The position numbers and the translations under genes were made by a program. A DNA stretch of 64,000 nucleotides from Faecalicatena contorta. Its GTDB lineage: Bacteria; Bacillota; Clostridia; Lachnospirales; Lachnospiraceae. Shown piece after piece: positions 1-8,713 of this stretch. Numbering within the stretch: the stretch's first letter is position 1; every line of letters begins with the position of its first letter. The stretch lies in contig NZ_QGDS01000002.1 in assembly GCF_003149105.1 (NCBI RefSeq), forward strand, positions 485,837-549,836, read 5' to 3'. The notes below the pieces were generated by a model. The model was not told the origin of the DNA and ran no database searches. It was given only the letters and a program-made list of their open reading frames with translations.

Positions 1-42
1 AAATCTGCGGTAACTGTTCTGGACATATACAATCTGTAAATA

Positions 43-119
43 AAAGAATCCGTCAACTTCCGTTTTGGAAGCCGGCGGATTCTTTATGTAGTAGGAAATC
101 ATGTTTCCTGCTACATAAA
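43..119. terminator. Two consecutive inverted repeats, probable terminators
   Basis: AAAGAATCCG (43-52) pairs with CGGATTCTTT (76-85), with TTCC/GGAA pairing inside the loop. Directly after it TTTATGTAGTAGGAAA (83-98) pairs with TTTCCTGCTACATAAA (104-119) around TCATG with one G-T pair. The first would end a plus-strand gene lying left of the window, and its T-rich right arm fits a factor-independent terminator. The second is symmetric enough to act in either direction. Assignment is from structure alone. Confidence 0.5.
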
Positions 120-181
120 ACCTCAGGGAGACCGCACTGGGTTGGTAAGGAAGGTGCTGCTATCGCAACCCGCCCCAGGCG

Positions 182-205
182 GAGAATCTTGCAAGCAAGA
201 TTCTC
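182..205. terminator. Short perfect hairpin after the AEC transporter gene
   Basis: GAGAATCTTGC (182-192) is followed after AA by its exact complement (195-205). It lies 22 bases beyond the stop codon of the minus-strand transporter gene. Read on the minus strand there is no T-run after it, so it is either a weak terminator or a transcript-stabilising 3' hairpin. No gene is seen between it and the window edge. Confidence 0.35.
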
Positions 206-227
206 TCTTAAGACAAAAAACGAATCA

Positions 228-1148
228 CTACTTTATAAGAAATCCGGCAATGAATGTTACAGCAGGAATTGTAATCATAGAAAGTACTGTTGTAAATGCA
301 AAAATTTCGGAAGCATATGTATAGTTTTTATGATAACGAATTGACATCATTGTCATGGTAGCAGCCGCAGGACATGCAACGGCAATTAATGTTACATAGG
401 CGAGATCATGCTCTACTCCGGTTAAGAACAAAAAGAGAGTCACTGCTAAAGGCACTCCCAGAAGCTTTAGAAAGCTCACCCAATAAAGATGAAGATTGGT
501 AAAGATTTTTCTGAAATCAGCCTGGGCAACAGAAAAGCCTGCAACCATCATGGCAAGGGGCGTGTTCATATTTGCAATGTAATTCATAGAATCCAGAATG
601 GTAGAGGGAATACGCAGCCGCATAAAAAACAGAAACATTGCTATTAAAGTTGCAAGAATAGTAGGAGAAAGAAGCCCTTCCTTGAGTTGTCTCAAGGAAA
701 AGCTGTTTCTTATAAGGCTGAGTCCATGTGTCCAGGAGAATAAGTTAAATACAGCCATATAGGCAGTAAGATAAAATACTCCCTCATTTCCCAGTATACT
801 ATATACCAGCGGAATACCGATAAAGCCACAATTAGAATAAATAGACCCAAAGCGGTCCAGATAATACTCAGGATTATTTTTCACCGGTATCAGGAACCGT
901 GCAATAACAATTCCAATAACATGCGCCGCGCAGGCAGCTGCAAACGAAATGAGAAATCCCTTCACAAGGCGGGTATCATAATCGATTTGATAAGCCGTAA
1001 CAATCAGGCATGGATTTACAAGCAGCAGCAACAGATTGGATACGGTCCTATTTCCTTCCTGACTCACAATCTTCAGTTTATAGCAGGCAAATGCCAATAA
1101 CAGAATGATCAGCATTTTTAACAATTGATTAAAAATTAGTACAAACAT
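228..1148 (-). CDS. AEC-family transporter (auxin efflux carrier type permease)
   Basis: A 306-residue, very hydrophobic protein with about ten predicted membrane spans, the usual size for the AEC family (malonate, malate and other small organic acid efflux carriers). The C-terminal half has the family-like stretch AVACPAAATMTMMSIRY followed by a span ending at the C-terminus. The ATG at 1148 has an AGAGG-like ribosome site about 9 bases upstream. It starts 11 bases after the yqeY stop, so both are probably one transcript read from the right. The substrate cannot be told from sequence; other AEC members export organic anions or amino-acid derivatives. Confidence 0.8.
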   Translation of the reverse strand: MFVLIFNQLLKMLIILLLAFACYKLKIVSQEGNRTVSNLLLLLVNPCLIVTAYQIDYDTRLVKGFLISFAAACAAHVIGIVIARFLIPVKNNPEYYLDRFGSIYSNCGFIGIPLVYSILGNEGVFYLTAYMAVFNLFSWTHGLSLIRNSFSLRQLKEGLLSPTILATLIAMFLFFMRLRIPSTILDSMNYIANMNTPLAMMVAGFSVAQADFRKIFTNLHLYWVSFLKLLGVPLAVTLFLFLTGVEHDLAYVTLIAVACPAAATMTMMSIRYHKNYTYASEIFAFTTVLSMITIPAVTFIAGFLIK

Positions 1149-1159
1149 ATATCCGGCCT

Positions 1160-1606
1160 CTAGTTCATGAAAGATTCTACAATTTTACTGACTAATTTCC
1201 CGTCGGCCTTTCCTTTTACCTTAGGCATAAGCTCTTTCATGAGTTTTCCTTTGTCTTTTGCTGTCAGGGTTTCGATTCCCAGATCAGTTAATACTTCCTT
1301 AATTATTTCTGAAATTTCCTCTTCTCCCATCATTTTGGGAGCATATTCCTCCAATACGGACAGGCGTTTTTCGCATTCTTCGATAATGTCGGTACGGTCT
1401 TCGGGAGTCATTTCCAAAGTTTCTTTTGTCTGTTTAATCTCTCTTAAGACAATCTGATTCTCTTCATCTTCAGTCAAATCTGCACGTTTATCGATGGCCT
1501 TATTCTTGAGTGCGGACAACAAGAAAGAAAGTGCTGCTTTTCTTTCCTTATCCCCTGCCTTCATAGCTGCTACCATTGCACTTCTTACTTCTTCAATCTT
1601 ACTCAT
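1160..1606 (-). CDS. yqeY: GatB/YqeY domain protein
   Basis: About 148 residues from the ATG at 1606, which has a GGAGGT ribosome site 8 bases upstream; a TTG two codons earlier (1612) is less likely. The sequence is charged and helical, with the family pattern of an N-terminal helical part (KAGDKERKAALSFLLSALKN) and a C-terminal MGEEEISEIIKEVL ... KGKLMKELMPKVKGKADG segment resembling the tRNA-binding tail of GatB. YqeY proteins are single-domain relatives of that tail of the Asp/Glu-tRNA amidotransferase; their exact role is unsettled. It is the first gene of a two-gene minus-strand unit with the AEC transporter. Confidence 0.85.
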   Translation of the reverse strand: MSKIEEVRSAMVAAMKAGDKERKAALSFLLSALKNKAIDKRADLTEDEENQIVLREIKQTKETLEMTPEDRTDIIEECEKRLSVLEEYAPKMMGEEEISEIIKEVLTDLGIETLTAKDKGKLMKELMPKVKGKADGKLVSKIVESFMN

Positions 1607-1777
1607 CTTCAATACCTCCAGCTTATATTTGCATTCTTTAGATTTTAACAGAATAAAGTGAGTTTTTCAATATCGGGTTAAATTTTAAGGTGAATTCTCT
1701 TTTTTTGAAATAAATTTTACTTTTTGGCCGGTATGTTAGGAGTATGATAAAGTCTTGATAAAAAATAATAAAAATTA

Positions 1778-1806
1778 TTGTCATATGATTTGATTCATGA
1801 TAAAAT
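1778..1806 (+). promoter_or_regulatory. SigmaA-type promoter of the Na/Pi cotransporter gene
   Basis: TTGTCA (1778-1783), a 17-base spacer and TAAAAT (1801-1806) form a good vegetative promoter about 65 bases before the cotransporter start. The region is AT-rich. Seen by eye only. Confidence 0.55.
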
Positions 1807-1870
1807 CTAGAGGGATTTTTTCGGATTTTCAAAAAATAAAAAATTGTGGTACAAAGGAGAAATATAGGAA

Positions 1871-3502
1871 ATGGGAATAAAGGACATACTGGCACTATTA
1901 GGAGGGCTGGCACTATTTTTATATGGAATGCAAATGATGAGCAACGGCCTGGAGGCTGCCGCCGGAAATAAAATGAAGGCCATTTTGGAAAAGCTGACAT
2001 CCAACCGGGTAAAGGGTGTTTTGGTAGGAGCAGGAATTACTGCTGTTATCCAGTCTTCATCTGCTACAACTGTAATGTTGGTCGGGTTCGTGAACTCTGG
2101 ATTGATGACATTGAAGCAGGCTGTATGGGTAATTATGGGAGCCAATATAGGAACCACGATAACCGGGCAGCTGATTGCGCTGGATATTGGTGCAATAGCT
2201 CCGGTATTTGCATTCCTTGGAGTGGCAGTGATGATGTTTGTCAAAAGTGAAAAAGTGCATCATATCAGCAGTATAGTTACTGGTCTTGGTGTATTATTCA
2301 TGGGAATGGAAATGATGGGCGGTGCAATGGAGCCGCTGCAAAATTCCGAAGCATTTATCCATTTTATGACCACCTTTAAAAATCCGCTGGTGGGAATTTT
2401 GATCGGAGCGGCGTTCACCGCAGTTATTCAGTCATCCTCTGCCTCGGTAGGAATATTACAGGCACTGGCTGCCACGGGGATGATTCCTCTTTCCAGTGCA
2501 GTTTATATTTTGTTTGGGCAGAATATAGGGACTTGTATTACGGCTGTTCTGGCATCTATAGGTATGAAAGTAAGTGCGAAGCGTACGACAGTCATTCATC
2601 TGATGTTTAATATATTTGGTTCCATACTGTTTACCATTATCTGTATGGTGACTCCTTTTGTTTCCTGGATGGAGGCACTGACACCTGGAAGTCCTGTATC
2701 TCAGATAGCAAATGTCCATACGACCTTTAATATTGTAACAACCTTGATTCTGCTGCCATTTGGGACGTATATGGCAGTCATTGCCACACGGATACTTCCG
2801 GGCAGGCAGGAAGAAGAGGAAGAGGAGTTCCATCTGGAATATATTTCAAAGTTTACTCAGCCGTATGCAATCGGGCAGGGAGCATTGGCAATCTCCCAGG
2901 TGGAAAATGAAGTAGGCAGAATGCTGGGTCTTGTGGAAAAAAATATTTCCCAGGCCTACGATGTTTTATTAAAATTCGACGAAAAGACACTGAAAAAGAT
3001 AAAACAGCGGGAAGTTTATGTGGATTATCTAAACAATGAAATCTCAAGCTACATTGTTTCCTTAATGTCAAATGAGATGTCAACGCCGGATTCCTATAAG
3101 ATTAATGGCTATTACGTTATCACCAGCAATTTGGAACGTATTGGAGACCACGCCATGAATCTGGCAGGATATGCGAGTGATTTGAAAGGTTGGGATATTG
3201 ATTTTTCTGACACGAGCAAAGAAGAGCTGGAGGTTATGAAAAAGCAGTGTCTGGAAGCGTTGCATATGATAAACAAGCCGGTGAATGGACATGCAGCAGA
3301 GGTATATGAGAGAGCAGCAGCCATAGAGCAGAAAATAGATGATACAAAAGACAAGTATTTTAAAAAGCAGCTGCAGCGTTTGAAAAAGGGCAAGTGCAAA
3401 CCACAGACTGGTGTTATATTTACAGAAATTTTGACAGATTTTGAAAGAATTGGGGACCATGTAAAAAATATTGCAGGACAATACACAGAAATGGAAAACT
3501 AA
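1871..3502 (+). CDS. Na+/phosphate cotransporter family protein with PhoU-like tail
   Basis: A 543-residue protein with the NptA/YjbB layout: an N-terminal membrane domain with two inverted Na/Pi repeats, each carrying the QSSSA signature (AVIQSSSATTVMLVGF near residue 58 and AVIQSSSASVGILQAL near residue 190), then from about residue 340 a cytoplasmic helical PhoU-like domain with two internal copies (SNLERIGDHAMNLAGYA and TDFERIGDHVKNIAGQY). Such proteins take up inorganic phosphate with sodium, and the PhoU-like part is thought to gate or signal phosphate status. The ATG at 1871 follows an AAAGGAG site. No pho genes are adjacent. Confidence 0.9.
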   Translation: MGIKDILALLGGLALFLYGMQMMSNGLEAAAGNKMKAILEKLTSNRVKGVLVGAGITAVIQSSSATTVMLVGFVNSGLMTLKQAVWVIMGANIGTTITGQLIALDIGAIAPVFAFLGVAVMMFVKSEKVHHISSIVTGLGVLFMGMEMMGGAMEPLQNSEAFIHFMTTFKNPLVGILIGAAFTAVIQSSSASVGILQALAATGMIPLSSAVYILFGQNIGTCITAVLASIGMKVSAKRTTVIHLMFNIFGSILFTIICMVTPFVSWMEALTPGSPVSQIANVHTTFNIVTTLILLPFGTYMAVIATRILPGRQEEEEEEFHLEYISKFTQPYAIGQGALAISQVENEVGRMLGLVEKNISQAYDVLLKFDEKTLKKIKQREVYVDYLNNEISSYIVSLMSNEMSTPDSYKINGYYVITSNLERIGDHAMNLAGYASDLKGWDIDFSDTSKEELEVMKKQCLEALHMINKPVNGHAAEVYERAAAIEQKIDDTKDKYFKKQLQRLKKGKCKPQTGVIFTEILTDFERIGDHVKNIAGQYTEMEN

Positions 3503-3527
3503 TCAGAGCACGAATATTTTCCTCTAT

Positions 3528-3556
3528 TTGACAAATACTAGTAGCAGTGCTAATCA
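3528..3556 (+). promoter_or_regulatory. Candidate spoVT promoter
   Basis: TTGACA (3528-3533), 17 bases, then TAATCA (3551-3556), about 30 bases before the spoVT start. In Bacillus spoVT is sigmaG-controlled; this site looks more like a vegetative promoter. Not tested. Confidence 0.4.
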
Positions 3557-3587
3557 TTACTATGATGTTAAATGGAGGAATTTCTTT

Positions 3588-4130
3588 ATGAAAGCTACAG
3601 GAATAGTAAGGCGGATTGATGACCTGGGAAGGGTTGTTATTCCGAAAGAAATACGGAGAACCCTGCGGATTCGGGAAGGTGATCCGCTGGAAATATTTAC
3701 AGACAGAGAAGGAGAAGTCATACTTAAGAAATATTCTCCCATTGGAGAACTGGGAACCTTGGCTAAACAGTATTCGGAAAGCCTGGCTCAGACAATGGGG
3801 TGTACAGTGTGCATTACAGACAATGACCAGGTTGTAGCTGCATCGGGCAGCGGAAAGAAAGATTTGCAGGACAAATTTATCAGTAAAGAACTGGAGAAGG
3901 TAATTCAGGCAAGAGAGCAATTGCTTGCCACGTCGGACAGTTCAAAATATGCCAGCATCATCCCGGATGAAAAAGAGTTTAAGGAAGAAGCAATTTGTCC
4001 GATTCTTTGCGAGGGGGATGCGATTGGAGCGGTTGTATTTTTAAATAAGGATGAGAAGAGGAAATTTGGGGAGTTGGAACAGAAGGTTGCTATGAGTGCC
4101 GCCGGATTTCTTGGCCGCCAGATGGAATAA
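3588..4130 (+). CDS. spoVT: Stage V sporulation protein T, AbrB-type transcription regulator
   Basis: A 180-residue protein from the ATG at 3588, preceded by AATGGAGGAA; an in-frame start further upstream would add residues unlike the family. Residues 1-50 are the swapped-hairpin AbrB/MazE DNA-binding domain (KATGIVRRIDDLGRVVIPKE, RTLRIREGDPLEIF), and the rest matches the GAF-like C-terminal domain of SpoVT. The usual family length is about 178. SpoVT adjusts forespore gene expression late in sporulation, so the host is probably a spore former. It stands alone, with its own promoter-like site and a strong terminator. Confidence 0.93.
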   Translation: MKATGIVRRIDDLGRVVIPKEIRRTLRIREGDPLEIFTDREGEVILKKYSPIGELGTLAKQYSESLAQTMGCTVCITDNDQVVAASGSGKKDLQDKFISKELEKVIQAREQLLATSDSSKYASIIPDEKEFKEEAICPILCEGDAIGAVVFLNKDEKRKFGELEQKVAMSAAGFLGRQME

Positions 4131-4164
4131 TTAGCAGAGCAGTACCAATAGAAAAAAGAGGTTT

Positions 4165-4229
4165 ATGGCACACCAGTATCTACTGAAACGTATTAGAATT
4201 TTTCAGAAGATACTGGTGTGTCATATTTT
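4165..4229 (+). terminator. Long stem terminator after spoVT
   Basis: The 17-base arm 4165-4181 pairs with 4208-4224 (one G-T pair), with CTGAAA/TTTCAG pairing further in. The stem is followed by ATTTTTATG, a factor-independent terminator for spoVT. Confidence 0.85.
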
Positions 4230-4282
4230 TATGGAGAAAATCATATGCTGTATTAGTGAATGGTTGGACTAGGAGGAAGAGG

Positions 4283-4669
4283 ATGGAGAAAAGGCCAAAA
4301 AATGAGCGAGGAAGTGAGATTAAAGCAGTCTGGATTTTAAAGGCGCTTTTATGTGCTTATGTGGTAACTGGTATTTTGTTGCTTTTGCTGACACTGTTGC
4401 TTTATAAATTAAATCTGGATGAAGGCAAAGTAACAGCAGGCATTACTGCAATTTATGTAGTGTCTACTTTCGTGGGCGGTTTTATTGCAGGGAAGCTTTT
4501 GAAAGTCCGGAAGTTTGTATGGGGGCTGACCATCGGGATTCTGTATTTTGCTCTTTTAATGCTGATTTCCCTGGGAGTTTACCGTGCTGTACAAGGGAGC
4601 GGAGCAAGCGTGCTGACTACCTTTTTACTATGCGCAGGGGGCGGTATGCTGGGAGGTATGGTGTCCTGA
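4283..4669 (+). CDS. Small membrane protein of the TIGR04086 type
   Basis: A 128-residue protein from the ATG at 4283, which has a strong AGGAGG site 6-11 bases upstream; the frame is open a little further left but without a ribosome site. A charged N-terminus (MEKRPKNERGSEIKAVWILK) is followed by four hydrophobic spans and glycine-rich turns (FVGGFIAGKLLKVRKFVWG; CAGGGMLGGMV at the C-terminus). This matches the TIGR04086 group of clostridial membrane proteins as remembered. Such proteins are often found near the SCIFF peptide locus, as here, but no function is known. A link to SCIFF export is conjecture. Confidence 0.7.
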   Translation: MEKRPKNERGSEIKAVWILKALLCAYVVTGILLLLLTLLLYKLNLDEGKVTAGITAIYVVSTFVGGFIAGKLLKVRKFVWGLTIGILYFALLMLISLGVYRAVQGSGASVLTTFLLCAGGGMLGGMVS

Positions 4670-4687
4670 TATTACTGTAAAAAGTAC

Positions 4688-4716
4688 TTTAAAAAGAAGA
4701 AACGGTGTGCTATAAT
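4688..4716 (+). promoter_or_regulatory. Extended -10 promoter of the SCIFF gene
   Basis: TGC-TATAAT (4708-4716) is an extended -10 element, with a weak TTTAAA at 4688-4693 as -35. It sits 40 bases before the SCIFF start and gives the peptide gene its own promoter. Confidence 0.6.
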
Positions 4717-4756
4717 ATTTTGAGGTTAATAAGTACAAATCGTAGGAGGAGAAGGT

Positions 4757-4900
4757 ATGAAACACATTAAAACACTGAATACACAGACATTGAATCATAC
4801 AGTAAAAAAGGGCGGCTGCGGAGAATGCCAGACATCCTGCCAGTCAGCATGCAAGACATCCTGTACCGTTGGAAATCAGACATGCGAGCACAAGAAATAA
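4757..4900 (+). CDS. scfA: SCIFF ribosomal peptide precursor (six cysteines in forty-five)
   Basis: A 47-codon gene with AGGAGGAGAAGG immediately upstream. The product starts MKHIKTLNTQTLNHTVKKGG and ends in a Cys-rich core with cysteines at positions 21, 24, 28, 32, 36 and 43. This is the hallmark of the SCIFF family, a nearly universal clostridial peptide modified by a radical SAM enzyme. In the Clostridium thermocellum homologue, from established work, the maturase makes a thioether from Cys32 to Thr37; both residues are at the same numbers here. The maturase gene follows 127 bases later, separated by two hairpins. The final product and role of SCIFF are not known. Confidence 0.95.
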   Translation: MKHIKTLNTQTLNHTVKKGGCGECQTSCQSACKTSCTVGNQTCEHKK

Positions 4901-4913
4901 GTTACATACAATA

Positions 4914-4961
4914 AGAGCCGGGTCAATAGCGGCTCTGCAGGCAGCGGTTTCGGCCGCTGCC
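4914..4961 (+). terminator. Twin hairpins between SCIFF gene and maturase, likely attenuator
   Basis: AGAGCCG (4914-4920) pairs with CGGCTCT (4930-4936), and GGCAGCGG (4940-4947) pairs with CCGCTGCC (4954-4961) around TTTCGG. The T-run afterwards is weak (TTATATTCGTT), so partial rather than complete termination is expected. That would give more peptide than enzyme, as common for precursor/maturase pairs. The regulatory role is inferred. Confidence 0.55.
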
Positions 4962-5027
4962 TTATATTCGTTGCCGGGAAGATATTTGGGCAGTGTTGGA
5001 ATTTAAGATGAAAGAGGGGTATCTGTT

Positions 5028-6431
5028 GTGATACATCAGTACCAGAATAATGGATATAACATTGTCCTTGACGTGAACAGCGGGGCGGTTCATGTTGTGG
5101 ACAAGATAGCATATGACGTGATTGGTTCCTTAGAGGTTATGAATTCTTTTCATACCCCGGAGACTCTGGGAAAGGAGAGGACTTACAAGTATCTCCTGGA
5201 GCAATTTGGAGGAACCTGCAGCGAGGAAGAATTAAAGGAAGTTTTAGAGGCAGTTATTGAATTAACAGAAGCAGGACAGCTTTTTACAAAAGATACCTAT
5301 GAAGATTATATTGGAGAGGTAAAGCAGAGAAAGACTGTGGTAAAGGCACTGTGCCTTCACGTTGCCCATGACTGTAATCTGGCCTGCAGATATTGTTTTG
5401 CGGAAGAAGGGGAATACCATGGAAGGCGTGCCCTGATGTCCTATGAAGTAGGAAAAAAGGCACTGGATTTTCTGATTGCCAATTCAGGGAGCAGGAGAAA
5501 TCTGGAGGTGGATTTTTTCGGCGGAGAGCCGCTGATGAACTGGCAGGTGGTCAAAGACCTGGTGGCATATGGAAGAGAGCAGGAACAGAAATACGATAAG
5601 CATTTTCGTTTTACGCTGACTACAAATGGAGTTCTTCTAAATGATGAGGTCCAGGAATTTGTAAACCGTGAGATGGACAACGTTGTTTTGAGTCTGGACG
5701 GCAGGCCGGAAGTAAACGATAAGATGCGCCCATTCAGAAATGGAAGGGGCAGTTATGATTTGATTGTGCCTAAGTTTTGCAAACTGGCAGACAGCAGAAA
5801 TCAGGACCGGTATTACATCCGCGGAACTTTTACCAGGGAGAACCTGGATTTTTCAAAGGATGTGATGCATTTTGCAGAACTGGGATTTAAACAGGTTTCG
5901 GTTGAGCCTGTGGTTGGGGAGGATACAGACCCATACGCAATCAGAGAGAGTGACCTGCCTCAGATTTTCAGGGAATATGACATTCTTGCAAAGACTATGG
6001 TAGAAAGGGAGCGCAGCGGCAAAGGATTTACGTTCTTTCATTTTATGCTGGATCTGGAAGGCGGACCATGTGTGGCTAAGAGGCTGTCCGGCTGTGGTTC
6101 AGGAACGGAATATCTGGCTGTTACCCCGTGGGGGGATTTATATCCGTGTCACCAGTTTGTAGGAAATGAAGAATTTCTGATGGGAAATGTGGATGAAGGA
6201 ATTGTAAAACCGGAGATTGCAGACGAATTCAGAGGCTGCAGTGTGTATTCTAAAGAGAAGTGCCGGGATTGCTTCGCAAGATTTTATTGCAGTGGAGGCT
6301 GTATGGCAAACTCTCATAAATTTCATAATACCATCCACGATACTTATGATGTGAGCTGTGAGATGGAACGCAAACGTGTGGAATGTGCAATCATGATAAA
6401 GGCAGCTCTGGCGGATGAAGAAGGGAAATAA
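5028..6431 (+). CDS. scfB: SCIFF radical SAM maturase with SPASM domain
   Basis: A 467-residue protein starting at GTG 5028; the N-terminus MIHQYQNNGYNIVLDVNSGA matches the family. Residues 1-100 form the RiPP recognition-type domain that binds the precursor. The radical SAM motif CNLACRYCF lies near residue 119, with FFGGEPLMNW after it. The C-terminal SPASM region has the Cys pattern GGPCVAKRLSGCGSG, LYPCHQF and CRDCFARFYCSGGC for two more iron-sulfur clusters. It installs thioether cross-links in the SCIFF peptide. It is followed 5 bases later by secDF, so the two are co-transcribed. Confidence 0.95.
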   Translation: MIHQYQNNGYNIVLDVNSGAVHVVDKIAYDVIGSLEVMNSFHTPETLGKERTYKYLLEQFGGTCSEEELKEVLEAVIELTEAGQLFTKDTYEDYIGEVKQRKTVVKALCLHVAHDCNLACRYCFAEEGEYHGRRALMSYEVGKKALDFLIANSGSRRNLEVDFFGGEPLMNWQVVKDLVAYGREQEQKYDKHFRFTLTTNGVLLNDEVQEFVNREMDNVVLSLDGRPEVNDKMRPFRNGRGSYDLIVPKFCKLADSRNQDRYYIRGTFTRENLDFSKDVMHFAELGFKQVSVEPVVGEDTDPYAIRESDLPQIFREYDILAKTMVERERSGKGFTFFHFMLDLEGGPCVAKRLSGCGSGTEYLAVTPWGDLYPCHQFVGNEEFLMGNVDEGIVKPEIADEFRGCSVYSKEKCRDCFARFYCSGGCMANSHKFHNTIHDTYDVSCEMERKRVECAIMIKAALADEEGK

Positions 6432-6436
6432 AGGTC

Positions 6437-8686
6437 ATGAAGAAGAGTGGAGGCATAATCAGCCTGATTGTGATCACTATCCTGATAGCTCTTCTGGGAT
6501 TTGCAGCAGCAGCTGGATTTGGAAAATCAGATTTAGGCGCAGTAAAAAACATGAATCTTGGTTTGGATTTGAAGGGCGGCGTCAGCATTACATATCAGGT
6601 AAAGGGAGAGAAATTATCCCGGGAAGATATGAAAGATACAATCGTCAGACTGCAAAGGCGTGCAAGGGAATATAATGCAGAAGCGTCTGTCTATCAGGAT
6701 GGTAATAACAGAATCTGTATTGAAATTCCTGGCATAGAGGATGCCGGTGAAGCTGCGGCGAAAGTGATACAGCCGGGTGCTCTGTATTTTATACGGGAAA
6801 AGGACAGTGAGGGCAGGGAGAACTACAGTCTGAATGCTTCTGAAAAATATGAGCTTAACAAAACTGTGAAGGAATTACAGGAAGATGGCTCTATTTTCCT
6901 GACTGCCGGTCAGATTGCAGATGCCCAGGCGATTGCAATAGAGCTGGATTCTGGCGATGTTAATAACACTGTACGGCTTTTCTTTACTGAAGAAGGTGCA
7001 GAAACGCTCAGACAGGTTACGAAGGCGGCATATGAAGCTAAGGAAACAGTTGCCATTTATTATGACGGTGAATTAATCAGCGTGCCAAGTGTAAATGCTG
7101 AGGTTAAGAGGGGCGAAGCTCAAATTGCCGGAAATCTTACCTGGAAACAGACCGAAGAGCTGGCAGCCTCTATCCGGGGCAGCATTTCGGGTTTGGAGCT
7201 GGAGGAACTGAGTTTTCACTCCTTTGGAAGGCAAATTGGTGAGGATGCCATAAGTATGGGCCTGAAAGCAGGTGCTGCCGGACTGGCAATCGTTATCTTA
7301 TTTATGTGCTTAGTATTCCGTCTGCAGGGGCTGGCGTCTGGCATTTCAATTTTAGCCTACACAGGACTGACATTTATCCTTATTAATACTTTCGGCGTTG
7401 TATTGACACTTCCTGGGATTGCAGGCATCATTCTGGGCATGGGTATGTCGGCAGATGCAAATGTGATGGTTTTTGCCGGAATAAAACAGGAACGGGCAGA
7501 AGGAAAGCCTATAATAGAAGCTCTAAGCAGCGGTTTCCAAAGAGCAAGGCCTGCGCTTTTAGATAGGAATATTGTAATATTTATTGCTGCGGCAGTTCTA
7601 TGGTTAAAAGGCGGTGATACTGTAAAGGCATTTGCCCAAGTCCTGGTTATCAGTATTATAATTTCTCTATTTACAACATTGGTAATCACACGCCGGGTGG
7701 TATATGCGCTCTACGTAATTGGTTTTCAAGATAAGAAATTCTATGGGCGGATAAAGGTGCAGCGTAAATCATTTAATTTCCTTGGAAAGAAGAGAGTGCT
7801 TTTTGGTATTCCTATTACACTGGCTCTAATCGGCTTTGTAATTATGGGGATAAATGGAAGCCATGGAGCGGATGCCTTAAATTACGGTGTTGAATTCAGA
7901 GGGGGAACCTGCACGGCTGTAACCTTTGATAAGAATTATAGCTTTGAGGAAATTGGCAAGAATATTGTGCCTCTGATAGAAAATATAACCGGAGACAACA
8001 ATGTGCATGTGCAAAAGACAGAGGACACAAAGCGGGTTGTTTTCCGGACAAAGCTGTTGACCCTGGATGAACGAAAAGCGTTTAATAAAGCGATGGCTGA
8101 TAATTTTCAAGTGAAGGAAGATCAGATAACATCAGAAAATATCAGCCCGGTAACAAGTTCAGAAATAAGGCATAATGTGGTAATTACAGTTCTCATCTTT
8201 ACGGCATGTATGCTTCTGTATGTCTGGTTCAGGCTTAGGGATATCCGATTTGTAATCTGTACGGGCCTGACATTACTGCATAATATTCTGTTGGTGCTGG
8301 CATTTTGTGCCGTTTCCCGTATATCAGCGGACAGCATGTTCATTGCATGTATGCTGATAATTGCAGGCTGCTCAATCAATGCGGCAATCATCATCTTTGA
8401 GCGGATTCGTGAAGAAATGAAGGCAAGGAGAGAAGGAGAAAAATTTCTTGTGTTGGTAAACCGATGCATTGCCGGAACAGTGGGGCGTAATTTCTACACA
8501 TCCATTGTAATACTCATTACAATGGCGGCCTTGTATATACTGGGCGCCGATTCTATGAAAGCAATTTCGCTGCTTTTGATGGTGGGAGTTATTTGTGTGA
8601 TTTACTCCTCTATGTGTATTACAGCACCCTTATGGTATGAGAGCAGAGTGAAGCGGGACATTGTGAAGAAACGAGAAGAAACGTAG
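6437..8686 (+). CDS. secDF: Fused SecD/SecF protein translocase subunit
   Basis: A 749-residue fusion of SecD (about 1-430) and SecF (about 440-749). SecD shows NLGLDLKGGVSITYQV near residue 35, an extracytoplasmic P1-like domain, and GMGMSADANVMVF in the membrane part. SecF shows NYGVEFRGGTCTAVTF and, near its end, a NAAIIIFERIREEM segment. Twelve spans are expected. SecDF uses the proton or sodium gradient to help pull exported proteins through SecYEG. Position directly behind the SCIFF maturase is conserved in clostridia and has led others to suspect a link between SCIFF and secretion. Confidence 0.95.
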   Translation: MKKSGGIISLIVITILIALLGFAAAAGFGKSDLGAVKNMNLGLDLKGGVSITYQVKGEKLSREDMKDTIVRLQRRAREYNAEASVYQDGNNRICIEIPGIEDAGEAAAKVIQPGALYFIREKDSEGRENYSLNASEKYELNKTVKELQEDGSIFLTAGQIADAQAIAIELDSGDVNNTVRLFFTEEGAETLRQVTKAAYEAKETVAIYYDGELISVPSVNAEVKRGEAQIAGNLTWKQTEELAASIRGSISGLELEELSFHSFGRQIGEDAISMGLKAGAAGLAIVILFMCLVFRLQGLASGISILAYTGLTFILINTFGVVLTLPGIAGIILGMGMSADANVMVFAGIKQERAEGKPIIEALSSGFQRARPALLDRNIVIFIAAAVLWLKGGDTVKAFAQVLVISIIISLFTTLVITRRVVYALYVIGFQDKKFYGRIKVQRKSFNFLGKKRVLFGIPITLALIGFVIMGINGSHGADALNYGVEFRGGTCTAVTFDKNYSFEEIGKNIVPLIENITGDNNVHVQKTEDTKRVVFRTKLLTLDERKAFNKAMADNFQVKEDQITSENISPVTSSEIRHNVVITVLIFTACMLLYVWFRLRDIRFVICTGLTLLHNILLVLAFCAVSRISADSMFIACMLIIAGCSINAAIIIFERIREEMKARREGEKFLVLVNRCIAGTVGRNFYTSIVILITMAALYILGADSMKAISLLLMVGVICVIYSSMCITAPLWYESRVKRDIVKKREET

Positions 8687-8713
8687 GACTATAACAGTTT
8701 TCCCATAGGAAAG

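Noticed and set aside
142..324. A 60-codon plus-strand frame at the window start
   Set aside because: It overlaps the hairpin region and the 3' end of the minus-strand transporter gene in an unlikely frame.
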